A stretch of DNA of 64,000 nt, taken from Amnibacterium sp. CER49. Its GTDB lineage: Bacteria; Actinomycetota; Actinomycetes; Actinomycetales; Microbacteriaceae. A program made the translations under genes and the position numbers. The notes beneath the pieces were generated by a model that searched no databases, was not told the origin of the DNA, and was given only the letters and a program-made list of their open reading frames with translations. The first letter of the stretch is position 1. Every line of letters begins with the position of its first letter. Positions 41,909 to 53,545 of this stretch are shown here, piece by piece. The DNA lies in contig NZ_JARVWQ010000002.1 in the NCBI RefSeq assembly GCF_029846255.1, positions 124,001 to 188,000 on the forward strand, given 5' to 3'.

Positions 41909-41937
41909 AGTCTAAGGATTCCTGCCTGCAATGTTCC
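41909..41937 (-). promoter_or_regulatory. Promoter of the pentose phosphate operon
   Basis: Minus-strand TAGACT (41914-41909) with GGAACA 17 nt upstream of it (41937-41932). The leader to the tkt GTG is about 50 nt. Confidence 0.45.
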
Positions 41938-41979
41938 CGCGGGCGCCGGGGAGCGACGACCGGGTCCGGACCATTCACA

Positions 41980-41985
41980 TAGAAT
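41980..41985 (+). promoter_or_regulatory. -10 box TAGAAT for ctaB
   Basis: TAGAAT lies 10 nt before the ctaB ATG, giving a leaderless or nearly leaderless transcript. It shares the 141-nt divergent region with the tkt promoter. Confidence 0.5.
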
Positions 41986-41995
41986 CTGCATCCAG

Positions 41996-42934
41996 ATGAG
42001 CACGGCAGTCCCGGCTGCCGGCGGCACCGCCGTCGGACCCGATCCTTCCCCCGCGCCGCGCCCCGGGCGCCTGCGCGCCTACGTCGCGCTCATGAAGCTG
42101 CGTGTCGTCGAGCTGCTGCTCGTGACGACGCTGCCGGTCATGATCCTCGCGAAGCACGGCGTGCCCGACCTCGGCGTCGTCCTCTGGACGCTGCTCGGCG
42201 GCACGATGAGCGCGGGTGCGGCGAACGCCTTCAACATGGTCATCGACCGCGACATCGACCGGGTCATGCACCGCACGCGGCACCGCCCGCTCGTCACGGG
42301 TGCGCTCACCGCGCGGCAGGCGGTGCTCTTCGCCTCGGCGCTCACCGTCGCCTCGACCCTCGTGCTCGGCCTCGGCACCACCTGGCTCGCCGCGGGGCTC
42401 TCGCTCGCCGCGATCGGGTTCTACATCTTCATCTACACGCTGTGGCTCAAGCGGCGCACCACGCAGAACATCATCTGGGGCGGCATCGCGGGCTGCTTCC
42501 CGGTGCTCATCGGGTGGGCGGCCGTCACGGGCGGGCTCACCTGGACGCCGCTCGTGCTGTTCGCCGTGATCTTCCTCTGGACGCCCCCGCACTACTGGCC
42601 GCTGTCGATGCGGTACGCCGAGGACTACTCGTCGGTGAACGTGCCGATGCTCGGCGCGGTCCGCTCGAACGAGCAGGTCGGGCTGCAGACGGTGCTGTAC
42701 GCCTGGGCCACGCTCGCGTGCTCGCTGCTGCTCATCCCCGTCGCGCACATGGGCCCGCTCTACGCGGTCGTCGCGCTCCTCGCCGGCGGCTGGTTCGTGT
42801 GGGAGACGCACCGCCTCTACGACCGCGCGATCCGCGGCGAGCGGGTGGCGCCGATGCGGGTGTTCCACGCCTCGATCGGCTCGTTGTCGGTGCTGTTCCT
42901 CGCCGTCGCGATCGATCCGCTGCTCTTCCGATGA
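41996..42934 (+). CDS. ctaB: Protohaem IX farnesyltransferase (haem O synthase)
   Basis: This 312-aa UbiA-family membrane protein attaches a farnesyl group to haem B to make haem O, on the way to haem A of cytochrome oxidase. The prenyl-binding motif is NAFNMVIDRDIDRVMHRTRH, and the second acidic region is RYAEDYSSVNVPML. About nine helices are visible after a Pro/Gly-rich N-terminus. Its stop overlaps the ctaA start (ATGA), so both haem A enzymes are made together. Confidence 0.95.
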   Translation: MSTAVPAAGGTAVGPDPSPAPRPGRLRAYVALMKLRVVELLLVTTLPVMILAKHGVPDLGVVLWTLLGGTMSAGAANAFNMVIDRDIDRVMHRTRHRPLVTGALTARQAVLFASALTVASTLVLGLGTTWLAAGLSLAAIGFYIFIYTLWLKRRTTQNIIWGGIAGCFPVLIGWAAVTGGLTWTPLVLFAVIFLWTPPHYWPLSMRYAEDYSSVNVPMLGAVRSNEQVGLQTVLYAWATLACSLLLIPVAHMGPLYAVVALLAGGWFVWETHRLYDRAIRGERVAPMRVFHASIGSLSVLFLAVAIDPLLFR

Positions 42935-43977
42935 GCACGGTCGGGAACCGCCGCCCGAGAAGGATCCGCACCCCGTTCGCGGTGCTCGCGGACCACGTCG
43001 TGCTCGGCGGCCGGGCGCTGCGCTGGGGCACGACCGCGGCGCTGCTCGTCAGCATCCTGCTCGTCGTCACCGGGGGAGTGGTGCGGGTCACCGGCTCCGG
43101 CCTCGGCTGCCCGACGTGGCCGGTGTGCGAGGCGGGGTCGCTCGCCACCACGCCGGCGCTCGGCATCCACGGCGTCATCGAGTTCGGCAACCGCCTGCTC
43201 ACGACGGTGCTCTGCCTCGCCGTCGGCTGGGCGATCGTCGCCGCGCGGCTGCAGCCGGTGCGGCAGCGGCCGCTCACCCGGCTGGCCTGGAGCCAGTTCT
43301 GGCTCGTGGTCGGGAACGCGGTGGCGGGCGGCATCACGGTGTGGACCGGGCTCAACCCCTACGTCGTCGCGCTGCACTTCCTGCTCGCCTTCGCGCTGCT
43401 CACCACGACGACGCTCACCTGGCACCGGGCGCGGCAGTCGGACGAGGCGGCGACGGTCGCGGGGCCGGCCGGCCCGATCACCTGGGTGCTCACCGCCGTC
43501 GCCGCGGCGCTCGTGGTGCTCGGCACCGTCGTCACGGGCGCCGGTCCCCACTCCGGCGACTCGGCCGCCGTGCCGCGCATGGACGTGAGCTGGACGGCGA
43601 TCACCGCGGTGCACGGCTCGGTCGCGATCGCGACGATCGTGCTCGCGCTCGTGCTGCTCGTCGTCCTGCGCCGGGCCGGCGCCGGCGCCGCGCTCGCCCG
43701 TCGGCGCGTCGTCGTGCTGCTCGGCGTGCTCGCGGCGCAGGCGGCCGTCGGGATCGTGCAGGCGTTCACCGGGCTGCCCGCCGTCTTCGTCGTGGTGCAC
43801 CTCGCGGGCGCCGCGTTCGTCTGGGTCGGCGTCCTGCGGGTGCTGCTCGACGTGCGTCCCGACCTGTTCGGCCGGGTGCGGCCGCTCGCGGTCGAGGCGA
43901 CGCCCGTGCGCGAGCCCGCCTCGGCGATCGCCGGGAGGCCGCAGCGGCCGACGACGTCACGAGTACCATCGAGGTGA
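42931..43977 (+). CDS. ctaA: Haem A synthase (CtaA/COX15)
   Basis: This 348-aa membrane protein with about eight helices oxidises the C8 methyl group of haem O to make haem A. The first loop holds the paired cysteines CPTWPVC, known in B. subtilis CtaA as a disulfide, and conserved haem-contacting His residues lie in [34 protein letters not shown] and [10 protein letters not shown]. The ATG overlaps the ctaB stop by 4 nt. The last 40 residues are a Pro/Arg-rich cytoplasmic tail. Confidence 0.93.
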   Translation: MSTVGNRRPRRIRTPFAVLADHVVLGGRALRWGTTAALLVSILLVVTGGVVRVTGSGLGCPTWPVCEAGSLATTPALGIHGVIEFGNRLLTTVLCLAVGWAIVAARLQPVRQRPLTRLAWSQFWLVVGNAVAGGITVWTGLNPYVVALHFLLAFALLTTTTLTWHRARQSDEAATVAGPAGPITWVLTAVAAALVVLGTVVTGAGPHSGDSAAVPRMDVSWTAITAVHGSVAIATIVLALVLLVVLRRAGAGAALARRRVVVLLGVLAAQAAVGIVQAFTGLPAVFVVVHLAGAAFVWVGVLRVLLDVRPDLFGRVRPLAVEATPVREPASAIAGRPQRPTTSRVPSR

Positions 43978-44146
43978 TCGAACGGCGGCGCCGCGGACTG
44001 CGCGCGCCTCGCGGGGATGCGCGAGCCGACCTCCCCGCCGGCCCGGCCGGAGGGCCCGCCACGGCCCGCGCAGGCGGCCGCGGCTCGGGAACAAGCCGCG
44101 CGCAGCGCCGGTTGGCCCTCGTGCGACAGAACGAAGAAGGAGCACC
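43978..44146 (+). promoter_or_regulatory. Leader region before sufB
   Basis: This 169-nt gap follows the ctaA stop. A possible -10 (TACCAT, 43964-43969) lies inside the end of ctaA, without a good -35. No SufR-type regulator gene or recognised IscR/SufR operator is present. An AAGGAG ribosome site precedes the sufB GTG. I see no gene in this stretch. Confidence 0.3.
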
Positions 44147-45565
<1,419 letters not shown>

Positions 45566-45579
45566 GCGCCGGTACCCGT

Positions 45580-46806
45580 ATGACGAACGAGACGCAGACC
45601 CTGTCGACCCCCTCCGGCGAGACGAGCCCCGTGGTGACCGGCACGGGCACCCGACCCGCGATCATCGCGGACGCGACGGCGCAGCACGGCGGCACGATCC
45701 CGGTCCAGACCCGCAACGAGCGCTTCACCTCGACCGACGTCGCCGACTTCCCGGCCGTCACCGGCCGCGAGGCCGGCTGGAAGCTCACCCCGGTCGACCG
45801 GCTCGGCGAGCTGCTCGACGGCGAGCTCGACGGCGGCCGCTACGAGTTCACCGTGCAGGGTGACGGCGCCTCCACCGCCGGCTGGACGGCCCGTGCCGAC
45901 GCGCGCGTCGGCACCGCCGGCATCCCCGAGGACCGAGCCTCCGCGAACGCGTGGTCGCACTTCACCGAGGCGCTCGACATCCGGGTGACGGGTGAGGAGT
46001 ACACGCGCGTCACCGTGCGACGCGACCGGTTCGGCGACACCCCGCGGGCCGCGCACACGATCGTCGAGGCGGCCCCGTTCGCCCGCGGCGTGGTCGTGCT
46101 CGACAACGCCGGCGCCGCACGGCTCGCCGAGAACGTCGAGGTGCTCGTCGGCGACGGCGCCGACCTCACGCTCGTCACGCTGCAGGACTGGGACGACGAC
46201 GCGGTGCACGTGGCGACGCACTTCGCCCGCGTCGGGCGCGACGCCCGGCTCAAGCACGTCGTGGTCTCGCTCGGCGGCTCGGTCGTGCGCGTGAACCCCG
46301 CGGTCACGCTGGCCGGATCCGGCGCCGACGGCGAGCTGCTCGGCGTCTACTTCGCCGACGCCGGCCAGCACCTCGAGAGCCAGGTCTTCCTGTTCCACCA
46401 GGCCGACCACACGAAGGGCCGCGTCGAGTACCGTGGCGCGCTGCAGGGCGAGGGCGCGCACACCGTCTGGATCGGCGACGTGCTCATCGGGCGCGACGCG
46501 GTCGCCACCGACTCGTACGAGCAGAACCGCAACCTCGTGCTCACCGACGGCACCCGCGCCGACAGCGTCCCGAACCTCGAGATCGAGACGGGCGACATCG
46601 AAGGCGCCGGCCACGCCTCGGCCACCGGCCGCTTCGACGACGAGCAGCTGTTCTACCTGCAGGCGCGGGGCATCACCGAGGAGCAGGCGCGGCGCCTCGT
46701 CGTGCGCGGGTTCCTCGAGTCGATCGTGCAGAAGATCGGTGTGCCCGAGCTGCAGTCCCGCGTCTCCGCGGCCATCGAGGCCGAGCTCGCCGGGGGAGTC
46801 CGATGA
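45580..46806 (+). CDS. sufD: Fe-S cluster assembly protein SufD
   Basis: This 408-aa protein is the SufB paralogue. The N-terminal 100 residues are divergent; the C-terminal beta-helix has SQVFLFHQADHTKGRVEYRG, DSVPNLEIETGDIEGAGHAS with the His expected at the SufB-SufD interface, and DDEQLFYLQARGITEEQARR. The ATG at 45580 lies 14 nt after sufB. Its stop overlaps the next ATG. Confidence 0.94.
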   Translation: MTNETQTLSTPSGETSPVVTGTGTRPAIIADATAQHGGTIPVQTRNERFTSTDVADFPAVTGREAGWKLTPVDRLGELLDGELDGGRYEFTVQGDGASTAGWTARADARVGTAGIPEDRASANAWSHFTEALDIRVTGEEYTRVTVRRDRFGDTPRAAHTIVEAAPFARGVVVLDNAGAARLAENVEVLVGDGADLTLVTLQDWDDDAVHVATHFARVGRDARLKHVVVSLGGSVVRVNPAVTLAGSGADGELLGVYFADAGQHLESQVFLFHQADHTKGRVEYRGALQGEGAHTVWIGDVLIGRDAVATDSYEQNRNLVLTDGTRADSVPNLEIETGDIEGAGHASATGRFDDEQLFYLQARGITEEQARRLVVRGFLESIVQKIGVPELQSRVSAAIEAELAGGVR

Positions 46807-47141
46807 GCGCGCAGCGGGTCTGCGGCATCGACGACCTCGAGACCGACACCGCCCTCCGCGTCGTCGTCGACGGCACGCCCGTCGCCGTCGTGCGCGACGC
46901 GAACGGTGACGTCTTCGCGATCGGCGACACCTGCACGCACGGCGACATCTCGCTGTCCGAGGGCTTCGTCGAGGACGACACGTTGGAGTGCTGGGCGCAC
47001 GGCTCGAAGTTCTCGCTGCGCTCCGGCCGTCCCCTGACCCTGCCGGCGTACCAGCCGGTCCCCGTCTTCCGGGTGACGGTGGAGGGTGGCGACGTGCTCG
47101 TCGACCCGACGCCCGTCCCCGCATCGGAACTGCCCGCCTAG
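46803..47141 (+). CDS. Rieske-type [2Fe-2S] ferredoxin of the suf operon
   Basis: This 112-aa protein is a small Rieske ferredoxin, of the non-haem oxygenase ferredoxin type. The two motifs are Cys44-x-His46 (CTHG) and Cys63-x2-His66 (CWAH), with 16 residues between them, which bind one [2Fe-2S] cluster. The gene lies between sufD and sufC, as in many Micrococcales, and overlaps the sufD stop (ATGA). It probably supplies electrons during cluster assembly; its exact partner is not established. Confidence 0.92.
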   Translation: MSAQRVCGIDDLETDTALRVVVDGTPVAVVRDANGDVFAIGDTCTHGDISLSEGFVEDDTLECWAHGSKFSLRSGRPLTLPAYQPVPVFRVTVEGGDVLVDPTPVPASELPA

Positions 47142-47162
47142 GCGCGGGCCACGGAAGGAACC

Positions 47163-47927
47163 ATGTCCACGCTCTCCATCCGCGACCTCCACGTCAGCGT
47201 CGAGACCGACCAGGGCACGAAGCAGATCCTGCGCGGCGTCGACCTGACGATCCGCGAGGGCGAGACCCACGCCGTCATGGGCCCGAACGGCTCCGGCAAG
47301 TCCACCCTCGCGTACACGATCGCAGGGCACCCGAAGTACCACGTCGAGTCCGGCGGCATCGAGCTCGACGGCGAGGACGTGCTCGCGATGAGCGTCGACG
47401 AGCGCGCCCGAGCGGGCCTCTTCCTCGCGATGCAGTACCCGGTCGAGATCCCGGGCGTCACCGTCTCGAACTTCCTCCGCACCGCGAAGACCGCGATCGC
47501 CGGCGAGGCGCCCGCGATCCGCACGTGGGTGAAGGAGGTGCGCGAGTCGATGGGCGCGCTGCGCATGGACCAGGGCTTCGCCGAGCGGAACGTGAACGAG
47601 GGCTTCTCCGGCGGCGAGAAGAAGCGCCACGAGATCCTCCAGCTCGAGCTGCTGAAGCCGCGCTTCGCCGTGCTCGACGAGACCGACTCCGGCCTCGACG
47701 TCGACGCGCTGAAGATCGTCTCCGAGGGCGTGAACCGTGCGAAGGGGAACACGGGTCTCGGCGTGCTGCTCATCACGCACTACACGCGCATCCTCCGCTA
47801 CATCCACCCCGACTTCGTGCACGTGTTCGTCGCGGGCCGCGTCGCCGAGGAGGGCGGCCCCGAGCTCGCCGAGCGGCTCGAGGAGGAGGGCTACGACCGC
47901 TTCGTCGACGAGGTGCCGGCGTCATGA
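47163..47927 (+). CDS. sufC: Fe-S cluster assembly ATPase SufC
   Basis: This 254-aa ABC-type ATPase powers conformational changes of SufB-SufD. Walker A is GPNGSGKST (40-48), the signature is FSGGEKKRHEI, and Walker B is FAVLDETDSGLD. It is soluble and has no transporter partner. The ATG follows a GGAAGGA site. Its stop overlaps the sufT-like ATG by 4 nt. Confidence 0.97.
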   Translation: MSTLSIRDLHVSVETDQGTKQILRGVDLTIREGETHAVMGPNGSGKSTLAYTIAGHPKYHVESGGIELDGEDVLAMSVDERARAGLFLAMQYPVEIPGVTVSNFLRTAKTAIAGEAPAIRTWVKEVRESMGALRMDQGFAERNVNEGFSGGEKKRHEILQLELLKPRFAVLDETDSGLDVDALKIVSEGVNRAKGNTGLGVLLITHYTRILRYIHPDFVHVFVAGRVAEEGGPELAERLEEEGYDRFVDEVPAS

Positions 47928-48256
47928 GCACCGTCTCCCTGGCTCCTGACCGCTTCGATGAGATCACCGAGGCGCTGAAGGACGTCGTCGACCCCGAGCT
48001 CGGCGTCAACGTGGTCGACCTCGGCCTCATCTACGACCTCGGCTGGGACGACGAGAACGACGCGCTCGTCATCAACATGACGCTGACCTCGGCCGGCTGC
48101 CCGCTCACCGACGTGATCGAGGACGAGACCGCGCAGGCCCTCGACGGCCACGTCGAGCGCTTCCGCATCAACTGGGTGTGGATGCCGCCGTGGGGTCCCG
48201 AGCGCATGTCCGACGACGGCCGCGAGATGATGCGCGCGATCGGCTTCCAGATCTGA
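47924..48256 (+). CDS. sufT: SufT-like metal-sulfur cluster factor (MIP18/DUF59)
   Basis: This 110-aa DUF59/MIP18-family protein has the family core DVVDPELGVNVVDLGLIYDL and the conserved Cys59 in LTSAGCPLTD. It is thought to help cluster maturation or delivery. It ends the suf operon here, directly behind sufC. The cysteine desulfurase SufS and the sulfur-transfer protein SufU, which usually lie between sufC and sufT in actinobacteria, are missing. Confidence 0.9.
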   Translation: MSTVSLAPDRFDEITEALKDVVDPELGVNVVDLGLIYDLGWDDENDALVINMTLTSAGCPLTDVIEDETAQALDGHVERFRINWVWMPPWGPERMSDDGREMMRAIGFQI

Positions 48257-48272
48257 GCAGCTCCACCGAGCA

Positions 48273-48309
48273 GAGACGCCCGCTGCCGAGTTCTGGAAGC
48301 GGGCGTCTC
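48273..48309. terminator. Bidirectional terminator between sufT and bioY
   Basis: GAGACGCCCGCT (48273-48284) pairs with AGCGGGCGTCTC (48298-48309), a perfect 12-bp stem in the gap between convergent genes. Confidence 0.8.
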
Positions 48310-48325
48310 CGCTCGATGAGGTGAG

Positions 48326-48928
48326 CTACTCGGCCTTCGACGCGTCCGCCTTCGCGACGAGGGCCCACGCGCCGCGGAGCACCGCCGCGGCGATCCCGGC
48401 CTTGATGATCCCGCCGATCACGAACGGGTAGAGACCGGCGGCGAGCGTCTGCGCCCACGTGAGGCCGAGCGCGACCTTCAGCCACGGGAGACCGACGAGG
48501 AACACGACGACCGAGCCGGCGACGAAGGCGAGCATCCCGCCGACGAGACGGCGCTCCCAGCGACGCTCGGCGAGCCATCCGGTGAACGCGGCGGCGAGGA
48601 CGAAACCGACGATGTAGCCGCCCGTGGGACCGAGCAGGACCGCCGCGCCCGAGGTGTGGTCGGAGTAGACCGGCAGGCCGACGAGCCCGGCGACGGCGTA
48701 CAGCGCCATCGACAGCGCCGAACGCGTGGCGCCGAGCGAGGCCCCGACGAGCAGCACCGCGAGCGTCTGCCCGGTCACGGGCACGGGCCACAGCGGGATC
48801 TCGAGCTGGGCGAGGCCGGCGGTGAGCGCGGCACCGGCGACGACGAGGCCGGCGTCGACGGCCAGGGAGCGAGGCAGCACCCGGTCGGCGAGCACGGGAC
48901 GGCGCGGGGCGAGGGAGATGGTCGACAA
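48326..48928 (-). CDS. bioY: Biotin transporter substrate-binding subunit BioY
   Basis: This 200-aa membrane protein has about six helices and the BioY runs VPVTGQTLAVLLVGASLG, LLGPTGGYIVGFVLAA and YPFVIGGIIKAGIAA. BioY is the S component of an energy-coupling-factor importer for biotin. No bioM/bioN or other ECF ATPase lies next to it, so it either shares an ECF module encoded elsewhere or works alone, as some solitary BioY proteins do. TTG start with GGAGGA 5 nt upstream. No BirA-type operator was recognised. Confidence 0.92.
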   Translation of the reverse strand: MSTISLAPRRPVLADRVLPRSLAVDAGLVVAGAALTAGLAQLEIPLWPVPVTGQTLAVLLVGASLGATRSALSMALYAVAGLVGLPVYSDHTSGAAVLLGPTGGYIVGFVLAAAFTGWLAERRWERRLVGGMLAFVAGSVVVFLVGLPWLKVALGLTWAQTLAAGLYPFVIGGIIKAGIAAAVLRGAWALVAKADASKAE

Positions 48929-48983
48929 GGGTCCTCCGGTCGGCGATCGGCAGGGCGGGCGAGGGCACCACCCGCTCTCGAAC

Positions 48984-48990
48984 TACACTA
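48984..48990. promoter_or_regulatory. Overlapping divergent -10 boxes, bioY and ABC-F
   Basis: TACACT on the plus strand (48984-48989) and TAGTGT on the minus strand (48990-48985) occupy nearly the same bases in the 119-nt divergent gap. Use of one should exclude the other. Confidence 0.35.
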
Positions 48991-49047
48991 GAGGGCTGGT
49001 TTCCGCGCCCTCCTGGCGCTTCCCTCTCACCGGATCGAGGTATCGCT

Positions 49048-50642
<1,595 letters not shown>

Positions 50643-50646
<4 letters not shown>

Positions 50647-52025
50647 GCGGCTTCGGTCGCCGGCCGTCCGCGCACGTGCCGCCGGTGGCGTTGCATCCGG
50701 TGCTTCGGGAGCGGGTCGCCCTGCCGCAGCTGCGGCACCAGGTACCGCTCGTGGTGGTGGATGACGATCTGCCATCGGCTCATCGGTTCGTCGATGAGGT
50801 GATGGTGGTGGCTGCACAGCAGCACACCGTTCTCAAGATCCGTCGCGCCGCCGTCGCGGTTCCACCAGGCGATGTGGTGCGCCTCGCACCACGCGGACGG
50901 TGCGGTGCAGCCGGGCCAGGCGCAGCCGCCGTCGCGGCCGGCGAGGGCCTTCTTCTGCGCCGCTGAGAAGAGCCGGGTCCTGCGCCCGAGGGCGAGGGGC
51001 TCGCCGGAGAGGTCGGTGACGAGCAAGCGCGAAGTACCGGAGCACTGCAGCCGCTCGACCGTCGGCACCGAGAAGCGGGCCAGGACTCCATCGGGGTGCC
51101 CGGCGCCCTGCCGCCGCTCGAGCTCGTCGATCGTGATCACGGTGATCACCTCGTGCGGGCTCGCCGGAGATCCACCGGTGCCTTCCTGCTCGGCGCGCAC
51201 GCCGGCGCGGAAGGCCGACCAGAGGGCGTCGGAGTGGTGCTGGGCGCGGGTGCGGCCGTCCTGGGCGGCCTCGTGCCATTCCAGGTCCTCCCCGTCGTCC
51301 GGGTTGCGGACGAAGGTGGTGCCGCGGCGGTGGGCGTTGAGGAACGCCTCGATCTCGGCGCGGGTCTCGGCCGAGATCACGGCGGACAGGGTCGACGATC
51401 CATCGAGGCGGAGCCGGCCGAGCTTCAGGGACTCCTTGCGCCGCTGCTCCTTCTCATCGGGCTCCGCCCCATCCGGATCCAGCGCCTGCGTCCACATCTG
51501 TGCCACCACCGCGAGCACATCCACCGGGGCGGTGCGCGCGGTGTTCGTGAGCAACGCCTCCGCGGCCTCGAGGTCCTCGTCCGCCGCCCGGCGCCGAGCA
51601 CTGTCGAGGGTGACGAGGATCAGCCGCGCGGACTCCAGCGGCACGGTGCCGTGCTGCACGGCATCCGCCAGCATCGGCGCCCGCCCCGGCAGCGGCTCGT
51701 CGGTGAACGACCACCGCGGGGCGAGGGCGCTGCCCAGCGAGATGCGCCGCTTCGCCTCGCTCGTGCTGATCAGCAGCCGCTCCGCCAGGAGCTCCTTGCC
51801 GCCCTTCTGCTCCTCGCGGGCGGCCAGGCCGTCTGAACCGAGACCGGGCCGCGATCGCCACTCGACCTCGGCGGCCACGGCGAGACGACGAGCGTCGACG
51901 AGACGTCCGAGCTCTTCCCACGCCTGCGCGTCGGCGAGCAGATCGCGGTCGGTGGACCGGCGGTCGGCGGCGCTCGTGATGCGGAGGACATCCGTCGCCT
52001 GTCGCACCCTCGCCGTCGATTCCAT
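50643..52025 (-). CDS. DUF222 and HNH endonuclease domain protein
   Basis: This 460-aa protein has the N-terminal DUF222 region (about 20-330) and a C-terminal HNH nuclease motif: Cys368-x4-Cys373, CEAHHIAWWNRDGGATDLEN and LLCSHHHHLIDE. Two Cys pairs bind zinc and the HH/N/H residues the catalytic metal. The family is highly multi-copy in Microbacteriaceae and other actinobacteria and may behave as a selfish or mobile-like gene, but no inteins or introns are seen here and its role is unknown. The ATG follows a short inverted repeat (ACTCC-TAC-GGAGT, 52053-52065) in the upstream gap. Confidence 0.9.
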
Positions 52026-52121
52026 GCTCGAATCGTGCCAGCGGGGTCCGACACTCCTACGGAGTACGTAGCCCCCTGATCAGCGCTTCCGCGGATCGAG
52101 CGGCGGCGCGTCGCTCGTCGG

Positions 52122-52976
52122 TCAGCGCTCGAGGAGCGCGTCCTCCACGTCCTCGTCGCGGGGGCGGCGCCGTCTGCGCTCCGCCGCCCGGGTGTCCGCC
52201 TCGGTGACCTCGGGGTCGCCGGCGTCGAGCAGATCGCGGCGCACCGACCAGCCGAGGGCGCCGAAGCCGATCACGGCGAACAGGATCCACTGGATCGCGT
52301 ACGAGAGATGGGTGCCCTCCTCGTCGCCGAACGACGGCGCTTGCAGCGGCTGCGGCGCGATCGCGGGCGCGGGGTCCTCCGACTTCAGCTGCCCGTAGGC
52401 GGCGGTGTAGGTCGGGGCGCCCACCTGCTTCGCCACCGCGTGCAGGTCGATCGACGGGATCTCGCCGACGGGGGCCGTGCGCCCGGCGATCGGGCCCTCG
52501 TCCTTCTGCAGCCTGGCGACGACGGTCACCGTGCCCGGCGGGGGAGCGGGCACCGTGTCGGGGCGGTCCTGCTTCGATCCGACGTTCAGGAAGCCGCGGT
52601 CGACCACGAAGACGTCGCCGTCCTGCAGCCGCAGCGGGGTGAGCACCTCGAAGCCCGGGTTGCCGTTCGACTGCCGGTCGCGCACGAGCAGCTGGTGGTC
52701 GACCAGGTAGGTGCCGCGCAGCTCGACGGGCAGCCACTTCTGCCGGCCGTCGTCGTAGGCGCCCAGCGTGCGGAGTGCGTCGCTCAGCGGAACGGCGGAC
52801 GCGCGGTCGTAGTTCGCCTGCACGAGCGCGTTCTGGTGCGCCGACTCCTCGCGGCGGGCGAACTGCCACCACGAGAGCAGCCCGCAGCCGATCGCGAACG
52901 CGACCGCGAGGGCGAGGGACCTCCGCCAGCGCCCGTCGCCGACCGCGGTACGCACGATCGCGATGAGCTGGCCCAT
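52122..52976 (-). CDS. SURF1 family cytochrome oxidase assembly protein
   Basis: This 284-aa protein has the SURF1 layout: an N-terminal helix (about 20-37, ending LLSWWQFARREE), a periplasmic-side domain with VELRGTYLVDHQLLVRDR, GFEVLTPLRLQDG and VFVVDRGFLN, and a second helix (about 224-243, LSYAIQWILFAVIGFGALGW). SURF1 proteins aid haem A insertion into cytochrome oxidase. ctaA/ctaB are 9 kb away in this window. An acidic/basic C-terminal tail of 35 residues follows the last helix. A GAGGG run precedes the ATG. Confidence 0.93.
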   Translation of the reverse strand: MGQLIAIVRTAVGDGRWRRSLALAVAFAIGCGLLSWWQFARREESAHQNALVQANYDRASAVPLSDALRTLGAYDDGRQKWLPVELRGTYLVDHQLLVRDRQSNGNPGFEVLTPLRLQDGDVFVVDRGFLNVGSKQDRPDTVPAPPPGTVTVVARLQKDEGPIAGRTAPVGEIPSIDLHAVAKQVGAPTYTAAYGQLKSEDPAPAIAPQPLQAPSFGDEEGTHLSYAIQWILFAVIGFGALGWSVRRDLLDAGDPEVTEADTRAAERRRRRPRDEDVEDALLER

Positions 52977-52980
52977 GCCC

Positions 52981-53181
52981 TCAAGCCTGCACCGTCAAGG
53001 GCTCCACCTCGAGCGGGAACGAGCGGGCGGCGAGGAAATCGGTGAGGAACCCGAGGTGCTTGTCGCAGGCGAGCCAGGTCTTGCGACGGTCCGGCGCGTG
53101 CAGGGCGGGGTTCCGCCACAGGATCCGAGAGGTCGCCGGAGCCCGGCAGCCCGCGCGGGAGCAGCGGGGCGCGTCGGTCAC
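52981..53181 (-). CDS. Small Cys-rich protein of unknown function
   Basis: This 66-aa protein begins at a GTG that overlaps the DUF3099 stop by 4 nt and ends 4 nt before the SURF1 start, so it is translated within that unit. Three cysteines and a His (CSRAGC near the start, WLACDKHL in the middle) could bind one zinc ion. WRNPALHAPDRRKTWLACDK is, as I recall, conserved in a short Micrococcales protein family that keeps this position next to SURF1. No function is known to me. Confidence 0.7.
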   Translation of the reverse strand: MTDAPRCSRAGCRAPATSRILWRNPALHAPDRRKTWLACDKHLGFLTDFLAARSFPLEVEPLTVQA

Positions 53182-53462
53182 TGCTGGCGCTGCTCCAGCT
53201 CGCGCTGCACCGGTGCCGGCGCGGGCGTGATCGGGTCGACCGCGCCGCCGGCGCCGACGTTGGCGAGCACGACCGCGAAGTACGGCAGCACGATCGCGCC
53301 GACGGCGAAGACGAACCGCCACCAGTCGGGCACGATCACGACGAGCAGGAAGCAGATCGTGCGGATGGTCATCGCGATCGAGTACTGCCGCATCCGTCTG
53401 CGCCGGTCGTCCTGCGGAGACGCGGGAAGAGCGGTGGCGGACTGTACGGCGGAACGAGCCAT
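53178..53462 (-). CDS. DUF3099 membrane protein
   Basis: This 94-aa protein has two adjacent hydrophobic helices (about 31-48 and 50-70, TIRTICFLLVVIVPDWWRFV then FAVGAIVLPYFAVVLANVG) and matches the actinobacterial DUF3099 family. The N-terminus is basic (DDRRRRMRQYS) and the C-terminus Pro/Gln-rich. Function unknown. It heads the DUF3099 - small Cys protein - SURF1 unit. A TACGCT box (53472-53477, minus strand) is 9 nt upstream of the ATG, with no ribosome site. Confidence 0.85.
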   Translation of the reverse strand: MARSAVQSATALPASPQDDRRRRMRQYSIAMTIRTICFLLVVIVPDWWRFVFAVGAIVLPYFAVVLANVGAGGAVDPITPAPAPVQRELEQRQQ

Positions 53463-53471
53463 TGTGAGTCG

Positions 53472-53495
53472 AGCGTACGCCCCCGAACGGGGGCG
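53472..53495. promoter_or_regulatory. DUF3099 -10 box and adjacent C5/G5 hairpin
   Basis: Minus-strand TACGCT (53477-53472) directly abuts the inverted repeat CGCCCCC-GAAC-GGGGGCG (53478-53495). The repeat lies in the divergent gap, so it may act as a protein site or a transcript hairpin. Confidence 0.3.
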
Positions 53496-53511
53496 CCTGC
53501 GCGGTCGCCGC

Positions 53512-53517
53512 TAGGCT
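53512..53517 (+). promoter_or_regulatory. -10 box TAGGCT for fabG
   Basis: TAGGCT lies 28 nt before the fabG ATG; the short leader has a GGAAGG ribosome site. Confidence 0.45.
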
Positions 53518-53545
53518 CGCGGAAGGTTCACGGAAGGATCACGGC

